Part shown: in pieces, positions 7,709-15,082 of the stretch
Layout: each line of letters starts with the position of its first letter
Position numbering within the stretch: the stretch's first letter is position 1
Origin: Thioglobus_C sp964448305
GTDB taxonomy: Bacteria > Pseudomonadota > Gammaproteobacteria > PS1 > Pseudothioglobaceae
Direction of reading: 5' to 3'
Assembly: GCA_964448305.1 (NCBI GenBank)
Contig: CAYUWB010000023.1
Location: 1-20,254, forward strand
DNA length: 20,254 nt
The notes under the pieces: generated by a model
What the model was told of the DNA's origin: nothing
Databases searched by the model: none
What the model saw: only the letters and a program-made list of their open reading frames with translations
Made by a program: the position numbers and the translations under genes

Positions 7709-8456
7709 AAAACGCAGCACTCGATATAACAAACGTAAAAAATCACTCTGGCAACTGCTGCTGCCTATTACCAAAACCCTGCCTTTTTTTGCTGTGTTAG
7801 CCTTTATTATTTGGCGCATTTTAGAAGCAGAGCCGACTGAATTCTTAAAAGCACAAGTCAGCTGGGAGATTGATGAGTCGCTACCGATTGCCAAAACAGT
7901 TTTAGAACAAAAGATACAACCACTGATTAAAGACAAGTATCAGCTAAACTTGCATGAAATAAAGCAAACCTTAGAGGCTGAGCCCTGGGTAAGTGCTGCA
8001 CATGTTGAGCGACTATTTTGGAATTCGATTCAGATTGATATCGAATCTCAAGACATTGCCATGCGCTGGGAAAATACCAATTGCAATACCAAAAATAAAG
8101 CAAACTGCACAGGATACATATCAACAACGGGCGAATTGTTTATACCAAAAACAATGATCCCATCAGAGGCAGTTTTGGCAAAATCAAGGGCAAATCAAGC
8201 AAAGGTTGTTAAACTTTATACAGATTATCAAGATTATCAAATGTTATCTGGGGATATGGTTATCACCGCTTTCTCTCGAACGAATATTGACCAACTGACC
8301 TTTGAACCTAATATTAGAGTCATTTTAGGCTACCAACAACAAGAGCAACGATTAAGGCGGTTTTTAAAAGCTTACGCCAAACTAAAGCCTTCAAAAAAAG
8401 CCAAACAGATTACTTTTGATATGCGCTACCCTAAGGGTTTTGCGCTGAGTTATTAG
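7701..8456 (+). CDS. ftsQ: Cell division protein FtsQ
   Basis: Bitopic divisome protein that recruits FtsB and FtsL to the septum. It has 251 residues: a basic cytoplasmic tail (1-15), one transmembrane helix (about 16-40), a POTRA domain (about 47-118) with LEAEPWVSAAHVERLFWNSIQI typical of FtsQ, and a beta domain ending MRYPKGFALSY. A short segment between MRW and GYISTTGELF carries Cys128 and Cys136 in the predicted periplasm, longer than in E. coli FtsQ. The gene directly follows ddl, as in the dcw cluster, but ftsA and ftsZ do not follow. Its last 26 bases overlap the end of the converging downstream gene. Confidence 0.92.
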   Translation: MIKKRSTRYNKRKKSLWQLLLPITKTLPFFAVLAFIIWRILEAEPTEFLKAQVSWEIDESLPIAKTVLEQKIQPLIKDKYQLNLHEIKQTLEAEPWVSAAHVERLFWNSIQIDIESQDIAMRWENTNCNTKNKANCTGYISTTGELFIPKTMIPSEAVLAKSRANQAKVVKLYTDYQDYQMLSGDMVITAFSRTNIDQLTFEPNIRVILGYQQQEQRLRRFLKAYAKLKPSKKAKQITFDMRYPKGFALSY

Positions 8457-9129
8457 CTTGAATAAGTTGATAGCACAATGCCAAAGTAACCAATGTCCAA
8501 TAAAATAGCGCCACTTTAACTACCCATCCCAGTGTTGGTCCTAACCCGATAATATTAGTCAATGCGGCAAACAACATACCAACTAAAGCAGGCAAAATGG
8601 CTTGCAAGAAGAATAAATTCATATGTGTTGTAAATGATAAATTCCATTTATATTTTGAAGGTTGATCAATTGCAATGTTCACAAAATTAAGTGTTATTGG
8701 GATAATCAAGAAATACACAATAAGTTGCAACAAGGGCATTCCAGTAATCATTACTGGGATAACAGTTACCAGACCAACAAGGAGTGTTAAGCCCACAAAT
8801 CTGATGATTTTATTCACATCTAAAACCGGCATAAAACTGGCAATTGATTGCTCGCCAAGCATCACCAAACGATACATATTAATTGACAATGTGACATAAC
8901 CATAAAAAAATAACAGCAAATAAATCATCATATTTTCAGGCAACTGAACATCTGGTAATTCTCCGCTATTAAAAAACTGCTCCATTAATCCCAACAATTC
9001 TGGCACCACCATTAAAAATGGCAAAGAAACAAGTGCTGGGAAAATAGAAATCTCAATAATTTTTTTCCAGTGTGTGAGTGCAAAGGCAAAGCCAGCTAAA
9101 AAGATTTTGTTGATGGGTAATGCGTTCAT
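8431..9129 (-). CDS. Six-helix membrane protein of unknown function
   Basis: A 232-residue integral membrane protein with about six hydrophobic segments (roughly 25-45, 67-86, 109-128, 131-152, 172-194 and 200-222) and short polar loops. It has no signal peptide and no catalytic motif that I recognise. The ATG at 9129 lies four bases after the mltD stop, so it is the last gene of the reductase-bolA-mltD operon and may serve the envelope; that role is guesswork. There is no strong ribosome-binding site, which fits coupling to mltD. The last 26 bases overlap ftsQ tail to tail with no terminator between, so the mRNA ends would be complementary. Confidence 0.8.
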   Translation of the reverse strand: MNALPINKIFLAGFAFALTHWKKIIEISIFPALVSLPFLMVVPELLGLMEQFFNSGELPDVQLPENMMIYLLLFFYGYVTLSINMYRLVMLGEQSIASFMPVLDVNKIIRFVGLTLLVGLVTVIPVMITGMPLLQLIVYFLIIPITLNFVNIAIDQPSKYKWNLSFTTHMNLFFLQAILPALVGMLFAALTNIIGLGPTLGWVVKVALFYWTLVTLALCYQLIQANNSAQNP

Positions 9130-9133
9130 AATT

Positions 9134-10720
9134 TTATTTCATTTTAGAATTAACAACGTTAACAATAATTTTAAGTTTTTGACCTATTTGCAAAGGCTTT
9201 TTAATATCCAATTGATTCCATGATTTCAGATCACTAATACTAACCTTGAATTTTTTTGCAATTTTTGACAAATTATCGCCACTTTTAACACGGTAAGTGA
9301 CTTTTCTATTAATATCAATCCCGACACTGGTAATCTTTGACAAATCCTTATTTTTATTAGGTTTGGCTTGCCAAATGACCAATTTTTTGCCAATAGACAA
9401 AGGCTGATCATGTTTTAAATGGTTCCATTTCACAATGCTTTTAATTTGGGTGTTGTATTGCTTAGCAAGCTTCCATAGGCTGTCACCTTTAGCCACTGTA
9501 TGAATAACCTTGACCCCGGTTTTTTTGGCGTTTAATCGGCGCTTTTCACGTTCATCTTCAGAGAGTGCATAATCATTATCCGCACGCTGTGCAAGTGGCA
9601 CAATCAGATGTTCGCCCACTTTGATTAAATCATTACTCATATTGTTAATACTTTTAATTTGACTTAACGTGGTTTTAAATTTTTGCGCTATATAACTCAA
9701 GCTCTCGCCAGAAGTCACTTTGTGCCTTAGCCAGCGCACTCGAGCATTCTTAGGATGGCTGTTTAAGTTTTTTTCAAAAATTTTAGCTTTATCAATCGGC
9801 AACAAAATAGCATGCGGCGGATTACTTGGTGTGGCCCAACGCTTTAATCCAGGGTTAAGCGTATAAACCTCATCTAGGGTGATGTCGGCCCACTGCGCAA
9901 TGGTAGCCAAATCAAATTGTGAATCAAGCGAAACGACTTGTAATTGTGGCTTGTTGTCTACTGGTGTAATGGTTTGACCATAACGCTCAGGATACTTAAT
10001 TAGCTCTGCTACTGCCAATAATCTAGGTACGTAACCTCGAGTCTCAGCGGGTAAATCCAAATGCCAAAAATCGGCTTTTTTGCCCAAGCGTTTGTTTTTT
10101 CGAATGGCTTTTTGCACACGACCAGGGCCAGAGTTATAAGCGGCAATGGCCAACAAATAATCCCCTTTAAAGAGTTTATTTAGATTTTTTAAATACTTAA
10201 CGGCTGCTTTGGTTGACGCCAATACATCACGCCTACCATCGTACCACCAGTCTTCTTTTAGGCCGTAAAGCCTGCCAGTAGAAGGGATAAACTGCCAAAG
10301 TCCCGAGGCAGTACCATGCGAATAAGAAAAGGGATAATAGGCTGACTCTACAATAGGCAATAAAGCAATTTCAATCGGCAATCCAGCTTTTTCAACCTCT
10401 TTAGTTACCAAATATAAATACGGCTTTGCACGTTTAGTAACGCGCGTTAAATAATCAGGGTTTTTCTTAAACCAGTCAATATGCCAAAATAGCTTTTTTT
10501 GGCTAGGTGCGCTCAATGTCTGACGATTAGAAATATATTGCCATAAGTCTGTTTCTATAATGGATGGCTTAATTTTTACTGATTGAGCTGGCTTTGCTGT
10601 TGCTTTAGAGCCAATGCTAGTTGAATCTTTTTTAACGCTTGTTTGTGTAGTACCAATATCTTCTTGCGAGGTGCAAGCACTAAGAAAAAAAAATGATAAA
10701 TATAAAAATCGTTTAATCAA
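9134..10720 (-). CDS. mltD: Membrane-bound lytic murein transglycosylase D (LysM lipoprotein)
   Basis: Peptidoglycan lytic transglycosylase: cleaves the MurNAc-GlcNAc bond to form 1,6-anhydromuropeptides and probably sits on the outer membrane. Starting at TTG 10720, the 528 residues begin with a lipoprotein signal, MIKRFLYLSFFFLSAC, with the lipidated cysteine at 16. The SLT domain has LLPIVESAYYPFSYSHG with catalytic Glu125, ASGLWQFIPSTG, and AIAAYNSGPGRV. Three LysM glycan-binding repeats follow (about 332-376, 406-450 and 475-519), each with a G(E/D)SL or GDNL turn. The frame is open to an ATG at 10777, but the TTG overlaps the bolA stop as TTGA and gives the correct signal peptide, so I prefer it. 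Confidence 0.93.
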   Translation of the reverse strand: MIKRFLYLSFFFLSACTSQEDIGTTQTSVKKDSTSIGSKATAKPAQSVKIKPSIIETDLWQYISNRQTLSAPSQKKLFWHIDWFKKNPDYLTRVTKRAKPYLYLVTKEVEKAGLPIEIALLPIVESAYYPFSYSHGTASGLWQFIPSTGRLYGLKEDWWYDGRRDVLASTKAAVKYLKNLNKLFKGDYLLAIAAYNSGPGRVQKAIRKNKRLGKKADFWHLDLPAETRGYVPRLLAVAELIKYPERYGQTITPVDNKPQLQVVSLDSQFDLATIAQWADITLDEVYTLNPGLKRWATPSNPPHAILLPIDKAKIFEKNLNSHPKNARVRWLRHKVTSGESLSYIAQKFKTTLSQIKSINNMSNDLIKVGEHLIVPLAQRADNDYALSEDEREKRRLNAKKTGVKVIHTVAKGDSLWKLAKQYNTQIKSIVKWNHLKHDQPLSIGKKLVIWQAKPNKNKDLSKITSVGIDINRKVTYRVKSGDNLSKIAKKFKVSISDLKSWNQLDIKKPLQIGQKLKIIVNVVNSKMK

Positions 10721-11025
10721 TGTTTTGTTTTGCTTGAACACTGAGGCGAGGCAGGAGCGCCATTTTTCATTAACCATTCATCTGGTGTATAAGTGTGCAT
10801 CGCTAATGCGTGAATGTGGCTAAGCTCTTCCTTAAATAGTTGATTAATAAAACGATGACGATCAATCAATTTAAGGTCCACAAAGTAGTTACTGACGACC
10901 ACCAGCTTAAAATGTGACTCAGTTGCAGGACCAGAATGATTAGCTGACTCATTAATCACCTCAAGATGAGTTGGGCTCAACGCTGTATTAAGCTGATCAG
11001 TTAAATGTTGTTGCATATCGCTCAT
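10717..11025 (-). CDS. bolA: BolA family protein
   Basis: BolA proteins pair with monothiol glutaredoxins to handle [2Fe-2S] clusters. E. coli BolA also acts as a transcriptional regulator of morphology genes under stress. The 102 residues show the family core: LEVINESANHSGPATESHFKL (21-41), the RHR motif (56-58) with the putative cluster-ligand His57, and HALAMHTYTPDEW (72-84), whose wording is closer to true BolA than to the IbaG branch. The start codon overlaps the stop of the preceding reductase gene by one base (TAATG), with GGA upstream. Its own TGA overlaps the mltD start, so it is locked between a 2Fe-2S enzyme and a cell-wall enzyme. The C-terminal cysteine in PQCSSKTKH is not a known motif. 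Confidence 0.93.
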   Translation of the reverse strand: MSDMQQHLTDQLNTALSPTHLEVINESANHSGPATESHFKLVVVSNYFVDLKLIDRHRFINQLFKEELSHIHALAMHTYTPDEWLMKNGAPASPQCSSKTKH

Positions 11026-12035
11026 TATTTTTTTCCGGTAAAGGCAAATACAAAAGCATCTGAAAAGAAATTATCTTTAATCATACCCTGCTTGACAAAA
11101 GTTTTTGCAGTGGCTTTCACCATTTCTGGAGGTCCGCAAGCATAAACCTCATAGCCAGTAAGATCTTCAAAATCGCTTAAAACACCTTCGTGTACAAAGC
11201 CTGTTTTTCCTTGCCACGCATCATTTGGCTCTGATAACACAGGCACAAAATGAATATTATCATGCTCATCAGCCCACTTTTCAGGCAGATCCATATACAA
11301 ATCCACCTCGTCTCTTACACCCCAGTACAAATAGATTTGTCGATTAAGTTGTGTGGCAATTGCATGCTCAATAATTGATTTAATGGGGCCTAAACCGGTA
11401 CCGCCTGCCACTAAAATAACTGGTTTTTTACTGTCTTCTCGAAAGAAAAAATCGCCTTTAGGGCCTTCAATTCGAAGTAATGATTTCTCTTCTAACTCAT
11501 TAAAAACAAAATTGGTAAATTTACCGTTTTCTATTTGGCGCACATGTAATTCAATCAAACTAGAGTTTGTTGGCGCATTGGCAATTGAAAAAGCACGCGG
11601 TTCAAAATCAGGGTGAATCAAGTCAATATACTGGCCAGCCAAATATTGCAATGATTCAGCGCCAGGAATTTTCAACATGATTTGAGTCACATCATGGTTT
11701 AAGTGTTTAATACTTTCCACCTTACAAGGCAGGTTTCTAACCTCAATATCAGCAACGCTATCTAACTCATCTATTACAAGTGACACATCAGATTTAGCTC
11801 GACATTGGCATAATAACGCCATACCTTCTGCCACTTCCTCTGGGGTGATACCGTTAGGAACATCGCCCTGGTAACCAACCTCACCTTCAATAATGGTCGC
11901 CTTGCATTTGCCACAAAAACCTTTCTGACAACCATAAGGGAAGTTTAAACCGTGGATGAGTGCATCATCTAAAATAGCACTATCACCATCAGTTCTAAAG
12001 ATTTTGCCACTGGCCTGATTTTCAATTGTAAACAT
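11025..12035 (-). CDS. 2Fe-2S ferredoxin-NAD(P)H flavin reductase (CDP-6-deoxy-3,4-glucoseen reductase-like)
   Basis: Cytoplasmic electron-transfer protein carrying a plant-type [2Fe-2S] ferredoxin domain fused to an FAD/NAD(P)H oxidoreductase. It has 336 residues from the ATG at 12035. Cluster ligands are Cys36, Cys41 and Cys44 (GCQKGFCGKC) plus Cys76 (ALLCQC). The flavin motif is RAFS (147-150), the nucleotide loop is GGTGLGP (211-217), and ACGPPEM (299-305) and the terminal FFSDAF are typical of the AscD/DdhD-like branch. No deoxysugar genes are nearby, so the physiological acceptor is probably different and unknown. The frame is open to 12122, but the extra 29 codons do not resemble the family and would overlap miaA. 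First gene of the operon with bolA and mltD. Confidence 0.87.
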   Translation of the reverse strand: MFTIENQASGKIFRTDGDSAILDDALIHGLNFPYGCQKGFCGKCKATIIEGEVGYQGDVPNGITPEEVAEGMALLCQCRAKSDVSLVIDELDSVADIEVRNLPCKVESIKHLNHDVTQIMLKIPGAESLQYLAGQYIDLIHPDFEPRAFSIANAPTNSSLIELHVRQIENGKFTNFVFNELEEKSLLRIEGPKGDFFFREDSKKPVILVAGGTGLGPIKSIIEHAIATQLNRQIYLYWGVRDEVDLYMDLPEKWADEHDNIHFVPVLSEPNDAWQGKTGFVHEGVLSDFEDLTGYEVYACGPPEMVKATAKTFVKQGMIKDNFFSDAFVFAFTGKK

Positions 12036-12060
12036 GCGTTTATATAATAAATTTAAGTAG

Positions 12061-12078
12061 CCGACATTATAATGTAGG
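12061..12078. promoter_or_regulatory. Palindromic -10 element in the reductase/miaA divergent region
   Basis: ACATTATAATGT (12064-12075) is a perfect palindrome, extended by CC/GG on the outside with one mismatch. It contains TATAAT on the + strand (12068-12073), about 40 bases before miaA, and on the - strand (12071-12066), about 30 bases before the reductase ATG. This fits a shared bidirectional promoter or an operator. No good -35 is seen on either side. Confidence 0.5.
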
Positions 12079-12113
12079 TTATATCTCTTAATGCTTAGTA
12101 ATTTAAAGCCTTT

Positions 12114-13037
12114 ATGACACAAGCAACCAACAAAACTGTTGTATTTTTAATGGGCCCTACCGCCTCAGGAAAAACTGATTTAGCTATCCAGCTAGCACAG
12201 CGATTCAAGGTGAGAATTATCAGTGTAGATTCTGCACTTATTTATAAAGGCATGGATATTGGCTCTGCGAAACCTGATGCTAAAACCTTAAAAAAATACC
12301 CGCATCATTTAATCGATATTTGCAGTCCAGAAGAGGCTTATTCTGCTCATGATTTTGCACGAGACGCTAAGACACAAATACAATTAGCTTTTGAAAATAA
12401 TGAAATACCTGTTTTGGTCGGTGGCACCTCATTCTACTTTAATGCGCTTGAATACGGACTATCAAATTTGCCAGAATCTACCGCCGAATCAAGAGACAAA
12501 TACAACCAACTATTAAAAAATAAAGGCTCAGCAACACTACACAAAGAATTAGAAAAAATTGACAAAAAAGCTGCTGACCGCATTCATCCAAATGATTCTC
12601 AACGCGTTACGCGTGCACTAGAGGTATTTGATTTAAGCGGAAAAACACTAAGTGAATTACAAGGCAATAAAAAACCAGGGATTGATTATCCGATCAAAAA
12701 AATTATTCTTATGCCACCACGTAGTGAGCTACATCAACGCATTGAAACCCGCTTTCATCAAATGATGGAACAAGGCTTTATTAACGAAGTTAAGCAACTT
12801 AAACAAAACCCAAGCCTTCATGAAGACCTGCCATCAATCCGTTGTGTCGGCTATCGTCAAGCTTGGCAATATCTTAACAATGAAATTGACAAAGACCAAA
12901 TGATTGAACTGGCTATCATCGCCACACGACAATTGTGCAAACGCCAAAGCACTTGGCTAAAAAGTGAAACAGATGCGCTGATTTTAGAAACAGTTGATAC
13001 TGACTCAGCAGTAAAATTTATCCAACAGCCTGTTTAA
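12114..13037 (+). CDS. miaA: tRNA dimethylallyltransferase
   Basis: Transfers a dimethylallyl group from DMAPP to N6 of adenosine 37 in tRNAs that read U-starting codons, so it uses the product of the isoprenoid pathway encoded nearby. It has 307 residues. The P-loop is GPTASGKT (14-21), followed by SVDSALIYKGMDIGSAKP (37-54) with the general base Asp39, PHHLIDI, LVGGTSFYFNAL, and RCVGYRQAWQYL plus RQLCKRQSTWLK near the C-terminus. The ATG at 12114 has only a weak upstream AAAG. The last 20 bases overlap the end of converging murD. Confidence 0.95.
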   Translation: MTQATNKTVVFLMGPTASGKTDLAIQLAQRFKVRIISVDSALIYKGMDIGSAKPDAKTLKKYPHHLIDICSPEEAYSAHDFARDAKTQIQLAFENNEIPVLVGGTSFYFNALEYGLSNLPESTAESRDKYNQLLKNKGSATLHKELEKIDKKAADRIHPNDSQRVTRALEVFDLSGKTLSELQGNKKPGIDYPIKKIILMPPRSELHQRIETRFHQMMEQGFINEVKQLKQNPSLHEDLPSIRCVGYRQAWQYLNNEIDKDQMIELAIIATRQLCKRQSTWLKSETDALILETVDTDSAVKFIQQPV

Positions 13038-14313
13038 AAGCATCGCCTCTTGCTTCAAAATTATCAAATAAATCAAAACTTGCACAAGCGGGAGACAGTA
13101 AGACCACGCCATCATTGACCATATCGCCTGCCAAGCTAACTGCCTCATCCATTGAGTCAGCATAACTAACGCTAGACTTGTTAATACCTTCCCCAAGTAT
13201 TTTTGCACTCTGGCCAATTAACACCACACCAGCAACATCTTTATCAATTAAATCAAACAGTGGAGTGTAGTCTTCTTGTTTGGCAACACCGCCAGCAATC
13301 AGCACAATATTCTCATGGCGATCAATCAGTGTGTTTAAGGCTTTAAGGGTAGAGACAACATTGGTGGCTTTAGAATCATTATAGTAATCAACACCTTGTT
13401 TTTTGGCCACCCATTCTAGTCGATGTTCTAGGCCTTTAAAATTTTTAATGCTTTCCACCATGGCGTCGGTGCTAAGAGCAATTTGATCGCCCAAAGCGAG
13501 TGCTGCCAATACATTGGTCACATTGTGCTCACCAATAAGTTGCATGTCGCCCACATACATCAACACGTCGTCACCTTTTAAAAAATAACAACTGCCATGA
13601 CAAGTCACGGTACCAAAGTCAGTGGGCTGTTTTGGCATATCCACACCAAAATGTTTGGCTGATTGTTTCTTAGGCACTAGTGGCTCATCAATATTCACCA
13701 CCAAATGTTGGCAATATTGATACAGACTCAGTTTTGAATCCACATAATCATCAAAACTTTTATATCGATCTAAATGATCAGGAGTAATATTAAGCACCAC
13801 ACCAGTTAACAAGTCTAACTCTTTGGTGTAATCCAGCTGATAACTGGATAGTTCCAACACGTAATATTCGATTTTATCATCCAAACAATCAAGCGCAGGT
13901 TTGCCAATATTGCCGCCTATCGCTACTTTTTTACCTTCATTGGCAATCATCTCACCCAATAATTGAGTGACCGTTGACTTGCCATTTGAGCCAGTAATGC
14001 CAATAACAGGCGCTTTAGCGTAACGTGAAAATAATTCAATATCGCTGGTTACTGGAATATTTTTTTCTCTTGCCCAGATAACAATAGCTTGTGTTTGTGC
14101 AATGCCGGGGCTAATAAACACTTCATCAATGTTAGTTAATAAATCTTGCGTCCAATCGCCCAACACGGGTTCTGAATTTTGGAATTCAGATAAATAATCA
14201 GATAATAATGGGGGTTGAGTGCGACTATCGGCTAGTCTGTAAGCAATACTTTGCTTTGATAAAAACCGAACAATTGACAAACCTGTATCACCAAGACCTA
14301 AAACCAGTTTCAT
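13018..14313 (-). CDS. murD: UDP-N-acetylmuramoyl-L-alanine--D-glutamate ligase
   Basis: Adds D-glutamate to UDP-MurNAc-L-Ala, the step after MurC. It has 431 residues (E. coli 438). The N-terminal UDP-binding fold starts MKLVLGLGDTGLSIVRFL. The ATP loop is GITGSNGKST (105-114), followed by LNITPDHLDRY, EHNVTNVLAALAL, LEHRLEWV, YYNDSKATN and the C-terminal LLSPACASFDLFDNFEARGDAF, all MurD hallmarks. AGAGGTACT upstream of the ATG provides a ribosome-binding site. It stands alone, on the opposite strand from murC-murB-ddl and without mraY, ftsW or murG beside it, so the usual dcw order has been broken. It overlaps miaA tail to tail by 20 bases. Confidence 0.96.
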   Translation of the reverse strand: MKLVLGLGDTGLSIVRFLSKQSIAYRLADSRTQPPLLSDYLSEFQNSEPVLGDWTQDLLTNIDEVFISPGIAQTQAIVIWAREKNIPVTSDIELFSRYAKAPVIGITGSNGKSTVTQLLGEMIANEGKKVAIGGNIGKPALDCLDDKIEYYVLELSSYQLDYTKELDLLTGVVLNITPDHLDRYKSFDDYVDSKLSLYQYCQHLVVNIDEPLVPKKQSAKHFGVDMPKQPTDFGTVTCHGSCYFLKGDDVLMYVGDMQLIGEHNVTNVLAALALGDQIALSTDAMVESIKNFKGLEHRLEWVAKKQGVDYYNDSKATNVVSTLKALNTLIDRHENIVLIAGGVAKQEDYTPLFDLIDKDVAGVVLIGQSAKILGEGINKSSVSYADSMDEAVSLAGDMVNDGVVLLSPACASFDLFDNFEARGDAFKQAVG

Positions 14314-14344
14314 TCTAAAGAGTACCTCTAATTTATTTTCGGTA

Positions 14345-14362
14345 TAAAATAGGAGTATTTTA
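14345..14362. promoter_or_regulatory. Inverted repeat in the murD/BI-1 divergent region
   Basis: TAAAATA (14345-14351), spacer GGAG, TATTTTA (14356-14362) lies midway between the divergent starts of murD (14313) and the BI-1 gene (14388). TATAAA at 14343-14348 and TATTTT in both directions are possible -10 sequences, without clear -35 partners. Either a symmetrical promoter or a small operator is possible; in such AT-rich DNA, chance is also possible. Confidence 0.35.
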
Positions 14363-14387
14363 CACTTTTAATTTATAGGAATAAATC

Positions 14388-15056
14388 ATGAGCACATTTT
14401 CAACAACAACTGCTATTGGCAATATTAAAGTTAAAAACAAAGTTTTATCAGACACGATGAAATTACTGTCTTACACATTAGTGTTTGGCGGATTAGCCTC
14501 TTGGTTTTCAATCGCCATGGGCGCAGGATTCGGCTCAGCTATGGTTAGCTCTATTGCTGCCATTGCAGTTATTTGGTTTGTGCTGCCTAAGACACAAAAT
14601 AGCAATAAAGGCATTGTGACTGCTTTTGCTATTGCTGGCTTACTCGGCTATTCAATTGGCCCTATGCTTACTTATTATTTATCAATGGCTAACGGTGCAG
14701 AGCTCGTATTTCAAGCTTTAACTGGCACAGGTGTTTCGTTCTTTGCGATTAGTTTTTACGCACAAAATACAAAAAAAGACTTTAGCTTTTTAAACGGCAT
14801 GATCTTTTTTGCCATGATTGGCATTATTGTTTTATCACTTATTAATTTCTTTTTTATTGAATCCTCTGCATTTAGCTTATTTATGTCATTCGCTGTTGTG
14901 CTACTAATGGGCGCCTACATGCTTAGCCAAATGTCATCAATTATCAACGGTGGTGAAACCAACTATATTGTTGCAACGGTTGGGCTGTACTTAGCGCTAC
15001 ATAATATGTTTGTTAGTTTATTACACATTTTGGGTGCATTCTCTGGCGACGACTAG
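14388..15056 (+). CDS. Bax inhibitor-1 (BI-1/YccA) family membrane protein
   Basis: Integral membrane protein of the BI-1 family; the E. coli relative YccA modulates the FtsH protease, and other members conduct calcium or protons. It has 222 residues with about seven hydrophobic segments. It begins with the short soluble N-terminus typical of YccA proteins (TTTAIGNIKVKNKVLSDT). GLLGYSIGPML, QALTGTGVSFFAISFYA and YMLSQMSSIINGGETNYIVATVGLYLALHNMFVSLL match the family pattern, including the C-terminal GG(E)xNYI...LYLxxxNxFxxLL block. AGGA at 14377-14380 lies seven bases before the ATG. The exact role here is not determinable. Confidence 0.92.
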   Translation: MSTFSTTTAIGNIKVKNKVLSDTMKLLSYTLVFGGLASWFSIAMGAGFGSAMVSSIAAIAVIWFVLPKTQNSNKGIVTAFAIAGLLGYSIGPMLTYYLSMANGAELVFQALTGTGVSFFAISFYAQNTKKDFSFLNGMIFFAMIGIIVLSLINFFFIESSAFSLFMSFAVVLLMGAYMLSQMSSIINGGETNYIVATVGLYLALHNMFVSLLHILGAFSGDD

Positions 15057-15082
15057 TCATTTGTATTAACTCAAATACATGA
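15057..15082 (+). promoter_or_regulatory. Hairpin covering the rppH start codon
   Basis: TCAT (15057-15060) and GTATT (15063-15067) can pair with AATAC (15074-15078) and ATGA (15079-15082), leaving a two-base bulge and a six-base loop. This would hide the rppH ATG, which has no Shine-Dalgarno sequence, while ribosomes finishing the upstream gene (stop at 15054-15056) could open it. The pairing is mostly A-U, so stability is low. Confidence 0.25.

Noticed and set aside
8675..8899. Open frame on the + strand opposite the six-helix membrane protein gene
   Set aside because: It lies wholly antisense to a longer and better supported coding region, has no family motif and has no promoter or ribosome-binding site of its own.
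10721..10777. Longer mltD reading from ATG 10777
   Set aside because: It would lie wholly within the bolA end and place 19 extra residues before an otherwise ideal lipoprotein signal; the TTG at 10720 overlaps the bolA stop as TTGA.
12036..12122. Longer reductase reading from ATG 12122
   Set aside because: The 29 extra codons overlap the miaA start and the likely promoter and do not match ferredoxin-reductase N-termini.
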